Both the position numbers and the translations under genes were made by a program. From the NCBI GenBank assembly GCA_024138025.1, contig JAMXBD010001585.1:186001-250000 (forward strand): a stretch of 64,000 nucleotides of DNA, read 5' to 3'. Positions within the stretch are counted from its first letter, which is position 1; every line of letters starts with the position of its first letter. The stretch is from Combretum micranthum. Taxonomy: Eukaryota; Streptophyta; Magnoliopsida; Myrtales; Combretaceae. Below the pieces are notes generated by a model. That model made no database searches. It was given only the letters and a program-made list of their open reading frames with translations, and had not been told where the DNA came from. Shown piece after piece: positions 33,201 through 46,500 of this stretch.

Positions 33201-33767
33201 AGCTTATTTCATCTGCCTGAATCTCTTAAATAGAGCTACTCTTTTCTTTGCTGATAGGTAAACTGACAACTTTTCCCTTTGCTTGCAAAAAAGTGTATAG
33301 TGGCTATAATCTTGGGATTAAAGTTTGGAGACAATCAAGAACTATCTAAAGGCATCTCAGTAGCAGTGGTGACTGTCATCTGCCTATTCGTGGTGGCTTT
33401 CGGATGGTCTTGGGGTCCCCTTGGCTGGACGGTGCCAAGCGAAATATTCCCATTAGAAACCCGATCAGCTGGACAAAGTATCACTGTTGCTGTAAATCTT
33501 CTTTTCACATTCATTATAGGGCAGGCTTTTCTTGCCCTCCTCTGTGCATTCAAGTTTGGAATCTTCCTCTTCTTTGCTGGTTGGATTACTATCATGACCA
33601 TCTTTGTGTACATCTTCCTACCTGAAACCAAGGGCGTTCCAATTGAAGAGATGATACTTCTGTGGAGGAAACACTGGTTTTGGAAGAGAATATTGCCCGA
33701 TTATCCAGAACTTGATGAAAGCAATGGCAGGGAGAATACCTCTTTGGATTTGGGCAACATAAGATAA
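30287..33767 (+). CDS. STP7: Monosaccharide/H+ symporter, STP7-like (four exons, 521 aa)
   Basis: Predicted exons are 30287-30431, 31319-31638, 32321-32947 and 33294-33767, with phases that join without stops. The product is a plasma-membrane proton-coupled sugar carrier of the major facilitator superfamily with twelve predicted membrane helices. Hallmarks are [10 protein letters not shown] at the N-terminus, [15 protein letters not shown] (about 37-51), NYGRR (about 108), PETPNSL (225), [12 protein letters not shown] (296), [10 protein letters not shown] (417) and PETKG (474). The start and length match Arabidopsis STP7 (513 aa), reported to prefer arabinose and xylose over hexoses; substrate here is inferred. 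Introns are 887, 682 and 346 bp; the first holds a SINE. The last acceptor (AAAAAAG before TGTATAG) lacks a strong pyrimidine tract, giving Cys where relatives have Val. No disruption was found, so the gene looks functional. Confidence 0.93.
30885..30995 (+). repeat. tRNA-derived SINE-like retroposon in STP7 intron 1
   Basis: A polymerase III box B (GGTTCGAATCC, 30942-30952) lies about 30 bp after a weak box A (TAGCAGATTAT, 30912-30922). The unit ends in an A-rich tail (30974-30994). No clear target duplication was found. It is too short and unpaired for a functional tRNA gene. Confidence 0.6.
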
Positions 33768-35952
33768 TTGTCATAAAGCAAAGGTAATGCTGTTTTATCA
33801 TAGTTCACCGATGATATATCCAGTGTTGCACAAATGGTCCAATATAAATTAGGTATATAGGAAAAAGATGATGTGTACTTCATTGGCCTTTCAATTCTGA
33901 ATAAGATTATGACAGCTTCTCCATGGCATAACTGAAAAATGCAATAGAATATGGAAATTGACCAAATATGGTCAGCACAGCAGGAGATGCAGTGGGCTAA
34001 ATTCCACATATGGCAGCTGGTGCAACATGGTATGTAAGAATGGCAACAATCAAAAGCTTATCTAACCTCATGCTTGCTGGCCTCCAGAAAAGTTAAAAAA
34101 AATAAAAAAAAATCTAACCTCATGCAGATTGCAATTTAGTGCGCTACAGATTGCCCAAGTTTCAAGCCTCCAGAAGCACTGGTTGGTACCTGCCACCACG
34201 TTGTGGACACTGGCTCCTTACTTATCACTGCGATAGAAATTAAAGAGGATAAATGATGTACCTTAATTTGAGAATGAATTTAGACAACATCAATAAACTG
34301 AACTTGAACGGGATATTATAGCTTCTTTTGGAATTATGGTGATAAACAATTCTTAAGGATATGATGCACCAAAAGAATTGAACTAAAGAAAGCAAATGTT
34401 CACCACAATTTAAGGATTAATAATACAAAAGAAAGCCTTTTATTAATCTAATCCAAGTAGTATTAAGGCAAAAAGGTAACAAAACTTATTAGGTAAAGAC
34501 AACATCCAAATCGAGCATGATGCTGTTAAAATGATGTCGTCGAAATGTAGTCGATTTTGGAAGGGTGGTTCAGATGAAGTCGCACCGAGCCACTGGTGAC
34601 ACTTGAACAAGGTGCGTCTCCTGTCTTCTATCTGCTGCAGCATCGGCCCTGTCCTCTGGAACTAGTACATCCAAGCTTGAACTTCCAAGTGATATTGTAA
34701 GTGATTGGATTATTCCAAATGCACTTGGTCTTCCTCAGTAGTTGAACTCAAGAAATTTTCTAAGCCAAATTATGTAGACCTCTACCTCGGCCTTTAGTAA
34801 TTGGACCAACTGGCCTTAACCCAAATTGTTGTACCGGGTCTTGAAGATTTTCCCTTAAATCTTCTTTTTTGGAGCATATCGTGATAGAGTTGACATGTTG
34901 GTGGTTGCTAAGACTACGTTCTCTCCCAAAAAGGTCAATTTGGTAGGTTCCAAAATTTGAATAGAACATCTCCTAAGTACTAGCTTCTATGCCGTTCGTC
35001 TTGGAAAACACAGGAAATTTTGGTTAAAATTCCAACTGTCTTCCCCCTCTATTAATTCTTGGTACGGCTAATATCTTTTCTTCAAAACGTCAAGGAGTTA
35101 AAAAGGATACATTCACCAAGATCCATCTGCCCTGGAATCCGGATGAAGGAAAAGGAGAAGGCAGAAACAGCAAGCTCCTAGCATGGGGCCTCAATAGTCT
35201 CTGAGTTCGTACTCTGAAGGCCATTTTTTATTCGTAATTTATTTAATGAATTATTTAACATGTTGCATCAATATCTTAAACAATACTACTTATTAAAAAT
35301 TTTATTTATTTATTTATGAGTTATTTAGAACGTGGATTAATATGATTTTTTTTTTTTAAATTTTCAAGAGTCTCAAATTATATAAATTATACACAACTAA
35401 TATCAAAAGGAGAAAAAAAAAATACAAACGTAATCACCGTTCCTTGCTAGAGCATCGGTGCTTGAGGAAAGGCCACAATTCTTATTGGCCAAAAAAAAAA
35501 AAAAAATGCACCATTTCTTAGCCTTGGTATTGGTGCAAGTAACATTGATAAAGTTGGTCCAATAGAAGAACCTAAAAAAATTGACATAAGCCCCAGCACC
35601 AATGTACATAAAAGAGCCAATCAAGGATATTGTTTATGCATGATCATCAGTGAAGTTATTCAATGCCCTAAAAGGACATATAAATATGTCGATTTTTGCA
35701 CACAAATTTCAAATACCATCCTCAAATCAAAACCTCTACTTGAAAGAAGGGTAGAGAAAATGTACATTCTTTTAATAAAAATTGATAGAATTTCTTATCT
35801 TTTGAAAACAACATAGTTAAGCATTCTTTTAAGGGTATCTTTGGATGTGTTTGGTTTGATATCTATTTTATATCTGTTTTGATTAAACTATTTGTTAAAA
35901 ATAGATATAAGATCATATACAAATAAGATACATATAAAATCCTTTCTTCTAA
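33768..35952. other. Intergenic region downstream of the STP7-like gene
   Basis: No gene is supported. The first few hundred bases should contain the 3' UTR. The stretch 34430-35100 has short minus-strand frames without recognisable motifs. An A/T-run-rich stretch at 35340-35640 could be a small decayed element. Confidence 0.45.
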
Positions 35953-36389
35953 TGTTTTCCACAAAGGTTCATCCTTCAACATCTCCTTTTCTGCTATATT
36001 TTGGTTTAGGTAACACAATCACTTATAATCATGTAAGAGTGGATCATATATTACTTCATATTTCACATTAGAACGTTATGCAAGATCAAGACCCCACACA
36101 AACTCTAGGTAGAATTGAAATAGATTTAGGATAGCAAGCAAATTCAATGCATCAAATCAACTATTTTAACAAACCAATCATAAACATAAGTGAAAAACCA
36201 AGAAGAAAATATTTCTTTTCTAGTGTGTTTGATAATAAATGGAAAGACCTATTTATACACATTTTAACATGGACACTAACTTTACTTACCACCACCACCA
36301 ACTAATTACAATAAATGATAAAAAAATTATATTTCCTACGCGGTTAATTTTTTATTTACTTCTATATCAAATCTTTTGATTCTCTAACA
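35953..36389 (-). repeat. 3' LTR of a degenerate Copia element (outer end uncertain)
   Basis: On the minus strand it begins TGTTAGAGAATC directly after the purine tract CTTGAGGGGG (36390-36399). The distal end near 35953 (GGAAAACA in sense) is a guess from typical Copia LTR ends. A good TATA box lies inside. Confidence 0.6.
36249..36257 (-). promoter_or_regulatory. TATA box in the Copia LTR
   Basis: The minus strand reads TATAAATAG about 130 bp into the LTR, the usual place for a short Copia U3 promoter. Confidence 0.65.
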
Positions 36390-36399
36390 CCCCCTCAAG

Positions 36400-37158
36400 T
36401 TAGAGAATAAATATTTTTCATTTCCAACTTGCTAGTAATATTTTGGAAAGTTAGGCTGTTAAGTCCTTTTGTAAGCATGTTTGCCAATTGACCATTTGTA
36501 GGAACTTAAGGTGTGTAGATTAGTCCACTTTCAATCTTTTCCTCGATGAAGTCTTATTCTATCTCAAAATGTTTTGTTCTATCATGTTGAACTAGATTAT
36601 GTGTGATGCTTATAGCAAACTTGTTGTCACAATATAGCTCCATAGGTCCATGCCACTTAACTTGCAAGTCTTCTAAATTTTTTTTTATCCATAAGAGTTC
36701 ACAAATTCCTTGAGCCATTGCACGAAACTTAGATTCTACACTTGATCTAGATACTAATGCTTGTGTTTTGTTTCTCCAAGTCACCATGTTTCCTTTAATT
36801 AAAGTACAATAGTCAGTTGTTGAGCACTGATTATGAGTAAGCCAACATAATTTGCATTTTTGTAGGCTTCTATAGTTAATTCTGCTCTTTTTCCAAACAT
36901 GATTCCCATTCCAGAAGTAGCTTTCAGGTATCAAATTACTCTATATGTAGCCAATAAATATACCTTTTTTAGGTCATGTATAAATTTGTTTATCACACTT
37001 ACAACATATGCAATATTAGGACACATGTGAGATAGGTAAATTAGTTTCCCAACCAACTTCTAGTACCTTCCTTTATCCACAGCTTCATCATCTCTTGGTT
37101 CACTCAGTCGGTGATTCTTTTCAATTGGTATATCAATAAGCTTACATCCAACCATTAC
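36400..37158 (-). pseudogene. Copia RNase H region (3' part of pol)
   Basis: From 37150 downward the minus strand encodes IEKNHRLSEPRDDEAVDKG, then KLVGKLIYLSH, and at 36554-36934 the RNase H core with VTWRNKTQALVSRSSVESKF, CELLWIKK and LYCDNKFAI. Several stops occur. This is the continuation of the RT fragment at 47518-48560, separated by the Ty3 insertion at 37159-47512. The PPT is at 36390-36399. Confidence 0.8.
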
Positions 37159-37970
37159 TAATATGAACCATGCCAATCAATGACGAAAGTCACGAAACCT
37201 AATACCAATATGTTCAATTCAATTCCCAAGATCGTTCTGGTTTGTATGGAAAACACGACCCTTTGTCTATAAAGAGACAAGAACCTTGGTATAAGATGTA
37301 GACACTACAATCGAAGGTGGATATTTCGATTGATAAGTTGAAAACTGAACGCCACGGATTAGATCTGATAAGTTCAGAAGTAGTTCAGTCAAGAACCAAA
37401 AATAAATATCTCAATTTGTAATATCAATGTTATGATCAATACAATGCCCAAAGGAATACTTATAATAACCTAAAGAAGACTAAAAGTTTCAAAAAAAAAA
37501 ACAAGGTCGAATAACATATACGCTGGCTGCCAAATCAACATAAGCTGGTGGCTTACTCACATCTTACAATTGCAAATAAAAATATGAAACAAACTAACAA
37601 ATGGTGGCTTTGACCCCTACGCCATCAATGTAGGCCATAAAGGCTGGCGGTGTTTGTCCGGTGTTCAATAAAGGCCATCCATTGATGACGTTTTCCACAC
37701 TGGCAATGTTTGTATGTAGGCTGGCGGTGTTCCTTACTAGCTTTGGTCAATTCCGCATGACACTTATCCTGATCCATTCCCGAGATCGCCTTGATGATGT
37801 TGATCAGTTTTGATTCATTTTGGATGGTGTGCAAATGTATCTCCTCCTCTTGAATCTTCTGAATCAACTCGTTGAGTGCTTCCTTGAATCTTCTAGCCCG
37901 AGTCCTTGAAGTTGGTCTAGGTGGCATCACAAGTAGATCTACTCTTGATCTTCCGGTCATGCCTCTATCA
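37159..37970 (-). repeat. 3' LTR of the Ty3 element, encoding the pol tail
   Basis: 812 bp. In sense it starts TGATAGAGGC right after the PPT and ends TTCATATTA (probably a mutated ATATCA). Its first 346 bp encode the end of the polyprotein (SRTRARRFKEALNELIQ) up to the stop at 37625. It also contains GCTGGC and GTCCGG motifs similar in style to the Athila LTR repeats. Confidence 0.82.
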
Positions 37971-37983
37971 TTCCCTTCCTCTT
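37971..37983 (-). other. Polypurine tract inside the pol reading frame
   Basis: The minus strand reads AAGAGGAAGGGAA before the LTR start TGATAGAGG. In translation it gives EEGND, in frame with the pol sequence on both sides; one stop (TAA) precedes it. Confidence 0.8.
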
Positions 37984-40900
37984 AAGAAGGATTTGCCCTG
38001 AAATCTTCATCACCTACATCAAAAGGACTAAGATCAATAACATTAAAAGTAGTGCCTATAGTATACTCACTTAGTAAATCAAGCTTATAAACGTTGTCAT
38101 TAATGTAGTCCAAAACTTGAAAAGGACCATCACCTCTTGGAAGTAACTTAGAACATCTTTGCTCATGAAATCTTTCCTTGCGCATATGCAACCAAACCCA
38201 ATCACCGGGGGTTCAAAGACCATTTAGCAACATCCTTTGTTGGCTTATTTTGCATACTACTCAGTCTTTTCAATATTAAGCTTGGCCTTCTCATGAATCT
38301 ACTTTACAAACTCCGCCTTCTTTTTAACATTTAAATTAACAAACTTAGCAATAGGTAAAGGCAACAAATCCAACGGATTTAGTGGATTAAAACCATACAC
38401 AATATCAAATGGTGAATATTTAGTAGCAGAATGAGTAGTATGGTTATAAGCAAACTCAACATGAGGTAAACATTCCTCCCTAGTTTTAATATTCTTCTTA
38501 ATGATAGCCCTTAACAAAGTAGATAAAGTCCTATTTACTACTTCAGTTTGACCATCAGACTGTGAATGACAAGTTGTAGAAAACAATAATTTAGTTCCTA
38601 ACTTACACCACAAGGTCTTCCAGAAGTAACTCAAGAATTTGGCATCTCTATCAAATACAATTGTTCTAGGCATACCATGAAGTCGAACAATCTCTTTGAA
38701 GAATAAGTCTGTAACTTAAGAACCATCATCAGTTTTGTGGTATGGAATAAAATGTTCCATTTTCGAAAATCAATCAACAACAACAAACACAAAATCCCTA
38801 CCAGTCTTACTCCTAGGTAAACCTAATAAAAAATCCATAGAAACATCCACCAAATGCTCACTAAGAATAGGCAATAGAGTGTATAAACCATGAGGTTAAT
38901 ATCAAAATTTAGCTTGCCTGCACGTGATACACTTTTCACAAACTCTCTCAACATCCCGTTTCATTTGGAGCCAATAAAAATGTTCCTGCAAAACACTCAA
39001 AGTCTTCGCTATCTTGAAGTGTCCCATCAAACCACCACTATGACTCTCTCTCACCAACAACTCCCTGATTGAACAATTTGGAACATAATTTATTTTCTTT
39101 AAACAGATATCCATCATGTCTAAAGAATTTTCCATAGGCAGTCTTTTCACAACTAGCATCATTTTCAGCAAAATCTTGGTCCATAGCATATAAATCTTTA
39201 ATATGTTCAAAACCAAGTAGTTTAGTATCAAGTGTTGAGGTTAGAACATACCTACGAGAAAGCGCATCAACAATAATATTTTCCTTACCCTGCTTGTAGC
39301 GTATGACATAAGGAAATGTCTCTATATATTCCATCCAACGTGCATGTCTCTTATTCAATTTTTGCTGGCCCTTCAAATGCTTCAAAGATTCATGATCACT
39401 ATGAATCACAAATTCTTTGGCCAAAGGTAATGCTGTAGGTTTCCAAGGCTAGAACCAGTGCATATAACTCCTTATCATAAGTAGGGTATTTCAGGGTTGC
39501 CCCACTAAGCTTCTCACTAAAATATGCAATAGGTTATCCTTCTTGCATCAGCACTGCTCCAATTCCTAAACCTGAAGCACCACACTCAATTTGAAAAGTT
39601 TTAGCAAATCAGGTAAAGCAAGTAAAGGAGCATGTGTAAGTTTATCCTTAATCAGCTTGAAAGCTTTTTCCTGTGCCTTCCCCCATTTGAAGCCCACCTT
39701 CTTCTTGATAACTTCAGTGATTGGTGCTGCAATACTACTGAAGTCTTTCACAAGCGTCCTATAGAAGCTAGCTAGTCCATGAAAACTCCTAACTTGACTC
39801 ACACCTGTTGGACTAGGCCACTCCTGGATTGCATGAATTTTCTCTTCATCCACCTATATTCCCTGCACACTGACAACAAAACCAAGAAATATAAGTCTAT
39901 ATGTGCAAAAGGTGCACTTCTTAAGGTTAGCAAATAATCTCTCCTTTCGAAAGACATCTAAAACAGATCTCAAATGGCTTAGATGATCTTCTAAGTTCAT
40001 GCTATAGATTACGATATCATCAAAATAAAAAACCACAAACTTGCTAATGAAAACACGAAAAATATGATTCATTAATCTCATGAAAGTGCTTGGTGCATTG
40101 GTTAATCCAAAAGGCATAACCAACCACTCATATAAACCATACTTTGTTTTGAATACGGTTTTCCACTCATCTCCTTCTCTCATCCTAATATGATGATAAT
40201 CGCTTTTTAAATCAATTTTTCAAAACACAGATGAGCCATGTAATTCATCTAACATGTTATCTAAGCAAGGAATGCGATGATGATACTTTACCATGATGTT
40301 GTTAATGGCTCAGCAATCAACACACATTCTCCACGACCCATCCTTCTCAGGTACAATAATCACCGATACTGTACACGGACTCATGCTTTCCCTTACGTAC
40401 CCCTTTTCCATCAATTCTTGAACCTGCCTTTGAAGCTCCTTAGCCTCTTCAGGATTACTCCTATAGGCTGATCTATTTGGAATGACAGCTTCGGGTACGA
40501 AGTCAATATGATGCTCAATTCCTAGAATTAGAGGTAATCCTTTTGGGATTTCCTCAGGGAAGACATCATTAAAATCTTGCAAAAGAGAGACAACAACACT
40601 AGGCAAAGAGTCAGGAAATTCGTTAGTGTTCAAACATGTTTCTTTGTAAATCATCAATAGCATAGGTTGTTTCATTATCAACACTTGCCTCACAACACTC
40701 ACTCTCGCCATATAACTCTTCTTTTGCAAGGCTACACTCTCATTTTCTCTCGCCACCAAAGTACCCTTTCGACTTGGTCTCTCTCACTCTTTCCAGCCTT
40801 CCTCTCTTTATCGTTTTCTTTTTATTTTATTCTCTCACTCTCTTTTTGATTTTCACTCCCCTTGTGTTTCCCCAAAGACTATTGTAGTTGCAACTGGTCC

Positions 40901-43159
40901 TCATAAACTTCCTTAGGGGTCATTAGCTTAATTCTATAGCTCTTCCCATTGTGAATAAGTGTATACTTATTCGAAAAGCCATCATGAATCACCCTCCTGT
41001 CAAACTGCCATGGCCTTTTAACAACACATGATAAGCCTACAGTAGTACAACATCAGACAAAACTACACCCTTATACCTCCCAATGCGAAAAGCAACCTTG
41101 GCTTATATGTTCACCTTTGTTTCAACACTATCATTCAACCACTGTAACTTGTATGGACTAGGATGTTTAGTGGTCTTAAGTCCTAGTTTCTCCACAAGTA
41201 AAGCACTAACTACATTGGTGCAACTACCTCCATCCACAATCATACTACATACCTTATCATCAACATAGCATCCAGTATGGAAAATATTTTTCCATTGCAA
41301 TTTAGCTTCTTCTTTCACTTGTGCACTCAAGGCATGTTTCACCATAGCCACTAATTTACCCACATCAGGTTCCTTATCACTAATATTCTCCAATGGTGGC
41401 ATCTCCTCATCCTCACTATCCTCTTCAGTCTCATATTCCCCATCATCACGTAAGATCATAACGCACTTGTTTGGACATTGGCTAGCAATATGACCCCTGC
41501 CTCGACATTTAATATCGTGATTTCTCAAATTAGAAGAACCGGATTTACTAGGATGGTCACTTCCTGTTTCTGCTCAAACTTTGACTTAGTGATGGGTTGC
41601 TTCTCCTCCTTCTTCCAGTAACTTGATTTGTAACTGGATGAGCCTGAATTAGATGCAAACCATGTAGCACCATTATCCTTCCTCTTGAGTTGGTTCTCAA
41701 TTTTAATGGCCATATGTACCATATCTTCCAACTCAACATAGTGCTGCAATTTCACCACAGTCTGAATGTCCCTATTCAATCCAGCCAGACATCTCATCAT
41801 TGTAGCCTCACGGTCCTTCTCCACATTCGCTTTAATTATTCGACCTCCATCTCCTTATGGTACTTCTCCATACTTCTATTACCTTGCCTAAGTTTTACAT
41901 CTTGTTATACAATTCCCTAAAGAAATATGAAGGTACAAATAGCTTCCTCATCACTCTCTTCATCTCTTCCTAAGTTTCTATTGGTGGCTCCCTATTCCTC
42001 CTCCTATTCAACATCAATTGATCCCATCAAACTATAGCAGTAAACCCCTGAATTTTTCGTAACTCTTAAAAATTAGTCCTAGAATTAAAATACTAAATCG
42101 AAACTCTAAAAGTCAACCTAAGTTAAAACCAAACCCTAAATAATATCAAATATGAAACTTCATGGCTTAAGAAAAAGATAACCTTTAAAAACAAAAGAAA
42201 ATTCAATAATCGTTCGACTCAAAAACCCGAACGTAAGACAATTCATCTATCCGATCTCTAACACATAAATCGACACAGAATATCCAAATAATATTCAATA
42301 GTAAAATTATAGAACCTTAAGCCTTCTGGTTAATTTTGGAATAAAAAAATCTAAATTAATACTAAGAGTCAAACTAAGTCATCATACAATCCTAGACTAG
42401 ATTAAACAATTCCGGTAACTAAAAAATATTAAATAAATCACAAAAATAAAGTGAAACATAAATTTAGAACAAAAAATAAACAATCATAAATCCCAAAAAA
42501 ATTATACTCTTGCGAATAAATCTTAAAGCCATAATTAAAACTGGATCCTTAAAAAGTCAACTAGACCAACAACAAGTCCTAGTGAGATTAGATCCGACAA
42601 TTTCATGCTCTTAATCCCTAAACAATAAAGTTGAGATAATTGTGGATTAAAGTCCGTAATAATATAGGGAACTTAAAAATGTCATATTCGTCAAAATTTA
42701 GTTCATTTTGGATCCGAACGAGATCAGATATCGAAAACCGTGCCTCGGTACATCGAATGGTAAAAATATTCTAATAATACCGTTAGACTCGTAATAACAT
42801 GAGGATTCTAAAAATATCAGTTTTAGAATTTTTTTTGAAACCTAAAAAATATGATATAGCCCATTTACACATATTTTTATTACTACTGATATTTTATTTA
42901 TCTAGTCTACTATTTATTGTACTATTTCTACTATTCATTACTATTCATCTATTTATACTTTTCTCACAACATATTCTTACAACCTATACACCTATTTCTT
43001 ATAATTTTCTTTTCCCATAAAATTCTACACTATACATTACTAAACTTGTCTTACACTTTTCTTCTAAAATTAATTTTTAATTAATCCTTTTCTTCATGCC
43101 ATCAATTTTATTTTCTTTTTCATTTATTTAATTAACTAAAACTTCCCTCCTTCTTTTCT

Positions 43160-43167
43160 TATAAATA
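43160..43167 (+). promoter_or_regulatory. TATA box of the solo LTR
   Basis: TATAAATA followed by a pyrimidine-rich C/T leader typical of plant LTR transcription starts. It lies ~1.1 kb into the LTR and sets its plus orientation. Confidence 0.6.
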
Positions 43168-43555
43168 CCCCTTTCCTCCTTCATTCTTTATGCACATCTC
43201 ATACACATAATAAAACTCTACCAAAATCACTTCTCAACTTCTCTCTCTAATTTTCCTCTTTAAAACCCTCTTCCCAACTCTCTCATCTTTCCATATTCTT
43301 ACCATCTTCACACAACATCACCCTCTCTTTCTTCTACTACCTACTTCTCTACATTAGGTAAAAATTCCTACAAATATTCTTTATATTCATGTAACTTAAC
43401 ATGGCAATAGTGTATATTTTCTAAATTCATAGGAGTTAAGAAAGCAACAATATATTCATGTTTTATTCCTGTTGATGCAAAATTTTATTGTTATATTATT
43501 ATGATATTATGCTCTTTTTCTTTTAATCTAACTTCTATATGTTATTAAATATAGT

Positions 43556-43576
43556 TATATATATATATATATATAT
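43556..43576. repeat. (TA)n microsatellite
   Basis: About ten TA units within the solo LTR. Confidence 0.85.
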
Positions 43577-46500
43577 TTAGAGCCTCTAAGCTCACTAACA
43601 TAACTTTTATTTATTCATACTTTGCAATTTATTTATTTATTTGATACCATTACATGAAGACTAGTATTTCTAGTCTTAAACTTGTCCTCATCAAGTCAAA
43701 ACAATTTTTCTTCTTTCTTTTGGACTTGTCCATAATCTAAGTCCGGGAAGTCTTGAAATAAATCTAAGACTCATGATTTTCTTATTTGATTTCTTATTTT
43801 CTTAAAAGACTTGCCCATGTCTAAATCCAGATGGTCTTGATACAAGCTAAGACTTCTCAATACATGACTTTTATATTATGTGCTTATTGAATTTCTATGT
43901 CTTTTATCTTTTATATGAATTATTTTTATTCATGGTATTTAACTACAAGTTCATATTCATGCATGATAATCTTGTTGTTGTCTTAATAAAATAAAGGGAT
44001 TTCATTCTTTAATAAAGAGAATGAGAATTAAATTCTTTATAATAAAATGATATTTGTTACTTGGGAAAAATCCCCATGAAAACTTAGATCTATATTTTAA
44101 CATAATTCTTTTCAAAAGTTTAAACAAGTTCATCATAAATCTTAGTGTTGTTATTACAACTTAGAATGATTTTCCTCATAACCATATAAAGTTTCATGTT
44201 TTGGAAAATAATTAGTTAAAAGAAGCCAGTATGAAAGTAAAATATTCATGAATTCCAAATAAATATGAAATCATGATTTTCCTTAATTAAATGTCACATT
44301 TACAAATCTAAGAATTTTAAATTTTGTTTAAAGAATAAAACCTAGGAAATTCTTTAAAAGAGACCTACACTTGGGTTTTATGTTACAATTAAATAAAACC
44401 ATTTTTTTTATAAAATAAATCGTTAAGCAAGAATTTGTGAAGACCTTTAGAAAATACATATATTGGATTATGGGTTTCCTTGTTAATCAAATCACGTATT
44501 TACAAAATAGCAATTTAAATCACAAGTCAAAGAATGATGCTTCACTAAACTCTATCTTTCATAAAAATTGTTTACAAATTTTATTTCAAGACAACATCAC
44601 CAGAATCATGCATATAATATAATTCTATGTATAAATTAAAAGGATTTTTTTTCGTTCATATAATGTTTATGCATTTATTATAGAATTTTGCATGAAATAA
44701 AAATTGAGAAAAATTACAAATTAAGGCTAGAATTTTTGTGCTAAAGCTGTCCCAACCCGTTTTCTAACCCAAATGACTTCGAATGTTAAAAATAACCTTA
44801 AAAATAGATAGATTTTTTTGAGTAGGTAGAAAACGACATCTTATATGCGAAATTTCGAGTTAAAATGAGCAAATTATGACCATTTTAAGTTGGGGTTTCA
44901 CATAATTCGATTTTTGACAAAAATCATAAAATAGAATTAGAAAGTTTGAATAGAATTTCCATGAAATCTCATCCCAGGTATTTCTTTTTTCTAGGAGACA
45001 AAGAATACGGGATTTCCCTTCCTAAGGACTACTACGGCTAAGAAGTTGCGATATGAACGAGTGAGTTTTCCTTTACTTTTATATATTCTATCATGTACTT
45101 GTAAAATAGAGCACTAGATATTAGGGAAAGATAAAAATTGATATGCATGCGGTTATTATGGGTACTATGTATGTAATTCGTTATGTGTGATCAATAAATG
45201 ATAAGCATATTGGAGCTTGACTGGTTGATTGATATAAATTGCCCTATATATATTGTTGTGTGTGCAAATATTGATTGATCACCTTAAATGGATTAATGTC
45301 GAATTAGGAATTTCTTATAACTAAATTGCTCGTGCATATCACTTAGGATACCATCTTCGCATTTTGCTACTACTCTTCAGCGTGGGATCGGAAAGGCAAG
45401 CTGTCTAGCTATAACTTAAGGAATTAGGATGTTTGGGGAATACAGCCTCATGGTATAACCGAGCCAGATCGATCGTTTTGGGTAAGGAAAGCTCGGGGCT
45501 AGTAATACCGTTCATTGGAATCCCAAGACACGTGCAAATTTCAAGAAGGTTGATGGTGATCCATTCAAAGCAATCCCTAACCCTTAATGGAGGGGTAAAT
45601 CTATTTTGCATATGAAATCGGATGGTCATATGTATTGTTTGATCATATGGTTGTTGCATTTCATATGCGTGCTTAATGAACTTGTTTGATTGCTTTGTTA
45701 TGAGTATTTTTCCGTAAGGAATATCTCACTAAGCTAGTTATGCTTATCCCCTAATAGATTTTTAATGTTGCAAGATTATTGATTTTGCACCCGAGACTAC
45801 CCTAACCTTTGAGTAGAACCTACGTTTTTGTAGAGCTTTTGGAAGAATTCTATTTTGAAGACTTTAGATTAGATTTCCTTCAACGCATTTCAGTTTTAGT
45901 TATTTTTTTAGTGAGACTATGTTATTATGGAGATTCATCAGGGGAATATCCTATAGAAGACGTAAGATCTTTTATTTTGATGAATCATAATAGCATTGCA
46001 TTGGATGTTTCGCTGCTACTATCCTAAAATGCATAACTTCACCGATCTCCCTTTGTTGTGAATATACACCTTGTACCAATATAAAAGCTTTCGAGCGACT
46101 AAGGTAGTCATTCTCAAGTTTTAATATTATGTACAATGCGCTATCACGTTTAAGATACCCACTGGGGCATGACAATGGCATAATCTAAGAATTCAATGGC
46201 TACTAATTTTACTTTCTTAGCTTCAAAATAATTGTGGTAGTCGAACACCAACTCAACCTTCTCCTCTCACTTAAGATAGGCTTTAGGATCATTCTTCCCC
46301 TGAAAGGATAGAATCTTCATCTTTATATTACCTAAGTAATCATCCTCCTAATATCTAACTCCTCTATACCTATCTCCATATTACCTATTACTATCAACAG
46401 ATCCCCTCTCAAACTCTTTTTTAGAACCAAATCCATCATATCCTTCTTCCTGCACCCATACTCCTCTCCTAGGGAGTCTTTCTCTCCTATTTATTGGAGA

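Larger units (their letters stand above)
42039..46174 (+). mobile_element. Solo LTR, 4.1 kb, Tekay/Del-like Ty3 family
   Basis: Begins AGTAAACCCC (an altered TGTAAACCCC) and ends GGGGCATGACA, forming short inverted ends. Flanked by ATAGC (42034-42038) and ATGGC (46175-46179). It splits the gag codons between DYAIV and the downstream part. No coding region, PBS or PPT is present. Segments such as ATACCGTTAGACTCGTAAT (about 42777) recur in the giant LTR at 60713 onward (about 61372), so both belong to one family. A promoter-like TATAAATA lies at 43160. Very long LTRs with these ends are known in plant Tekay/Del elements; clade assignment is inferred. Confidence 0.8.

Noticed and set aside
35403..35640. 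Small MITE or gene in the STP7 downstream region
   Set aside because: Homopolymer-rich, no inverted ends and no coding motif.
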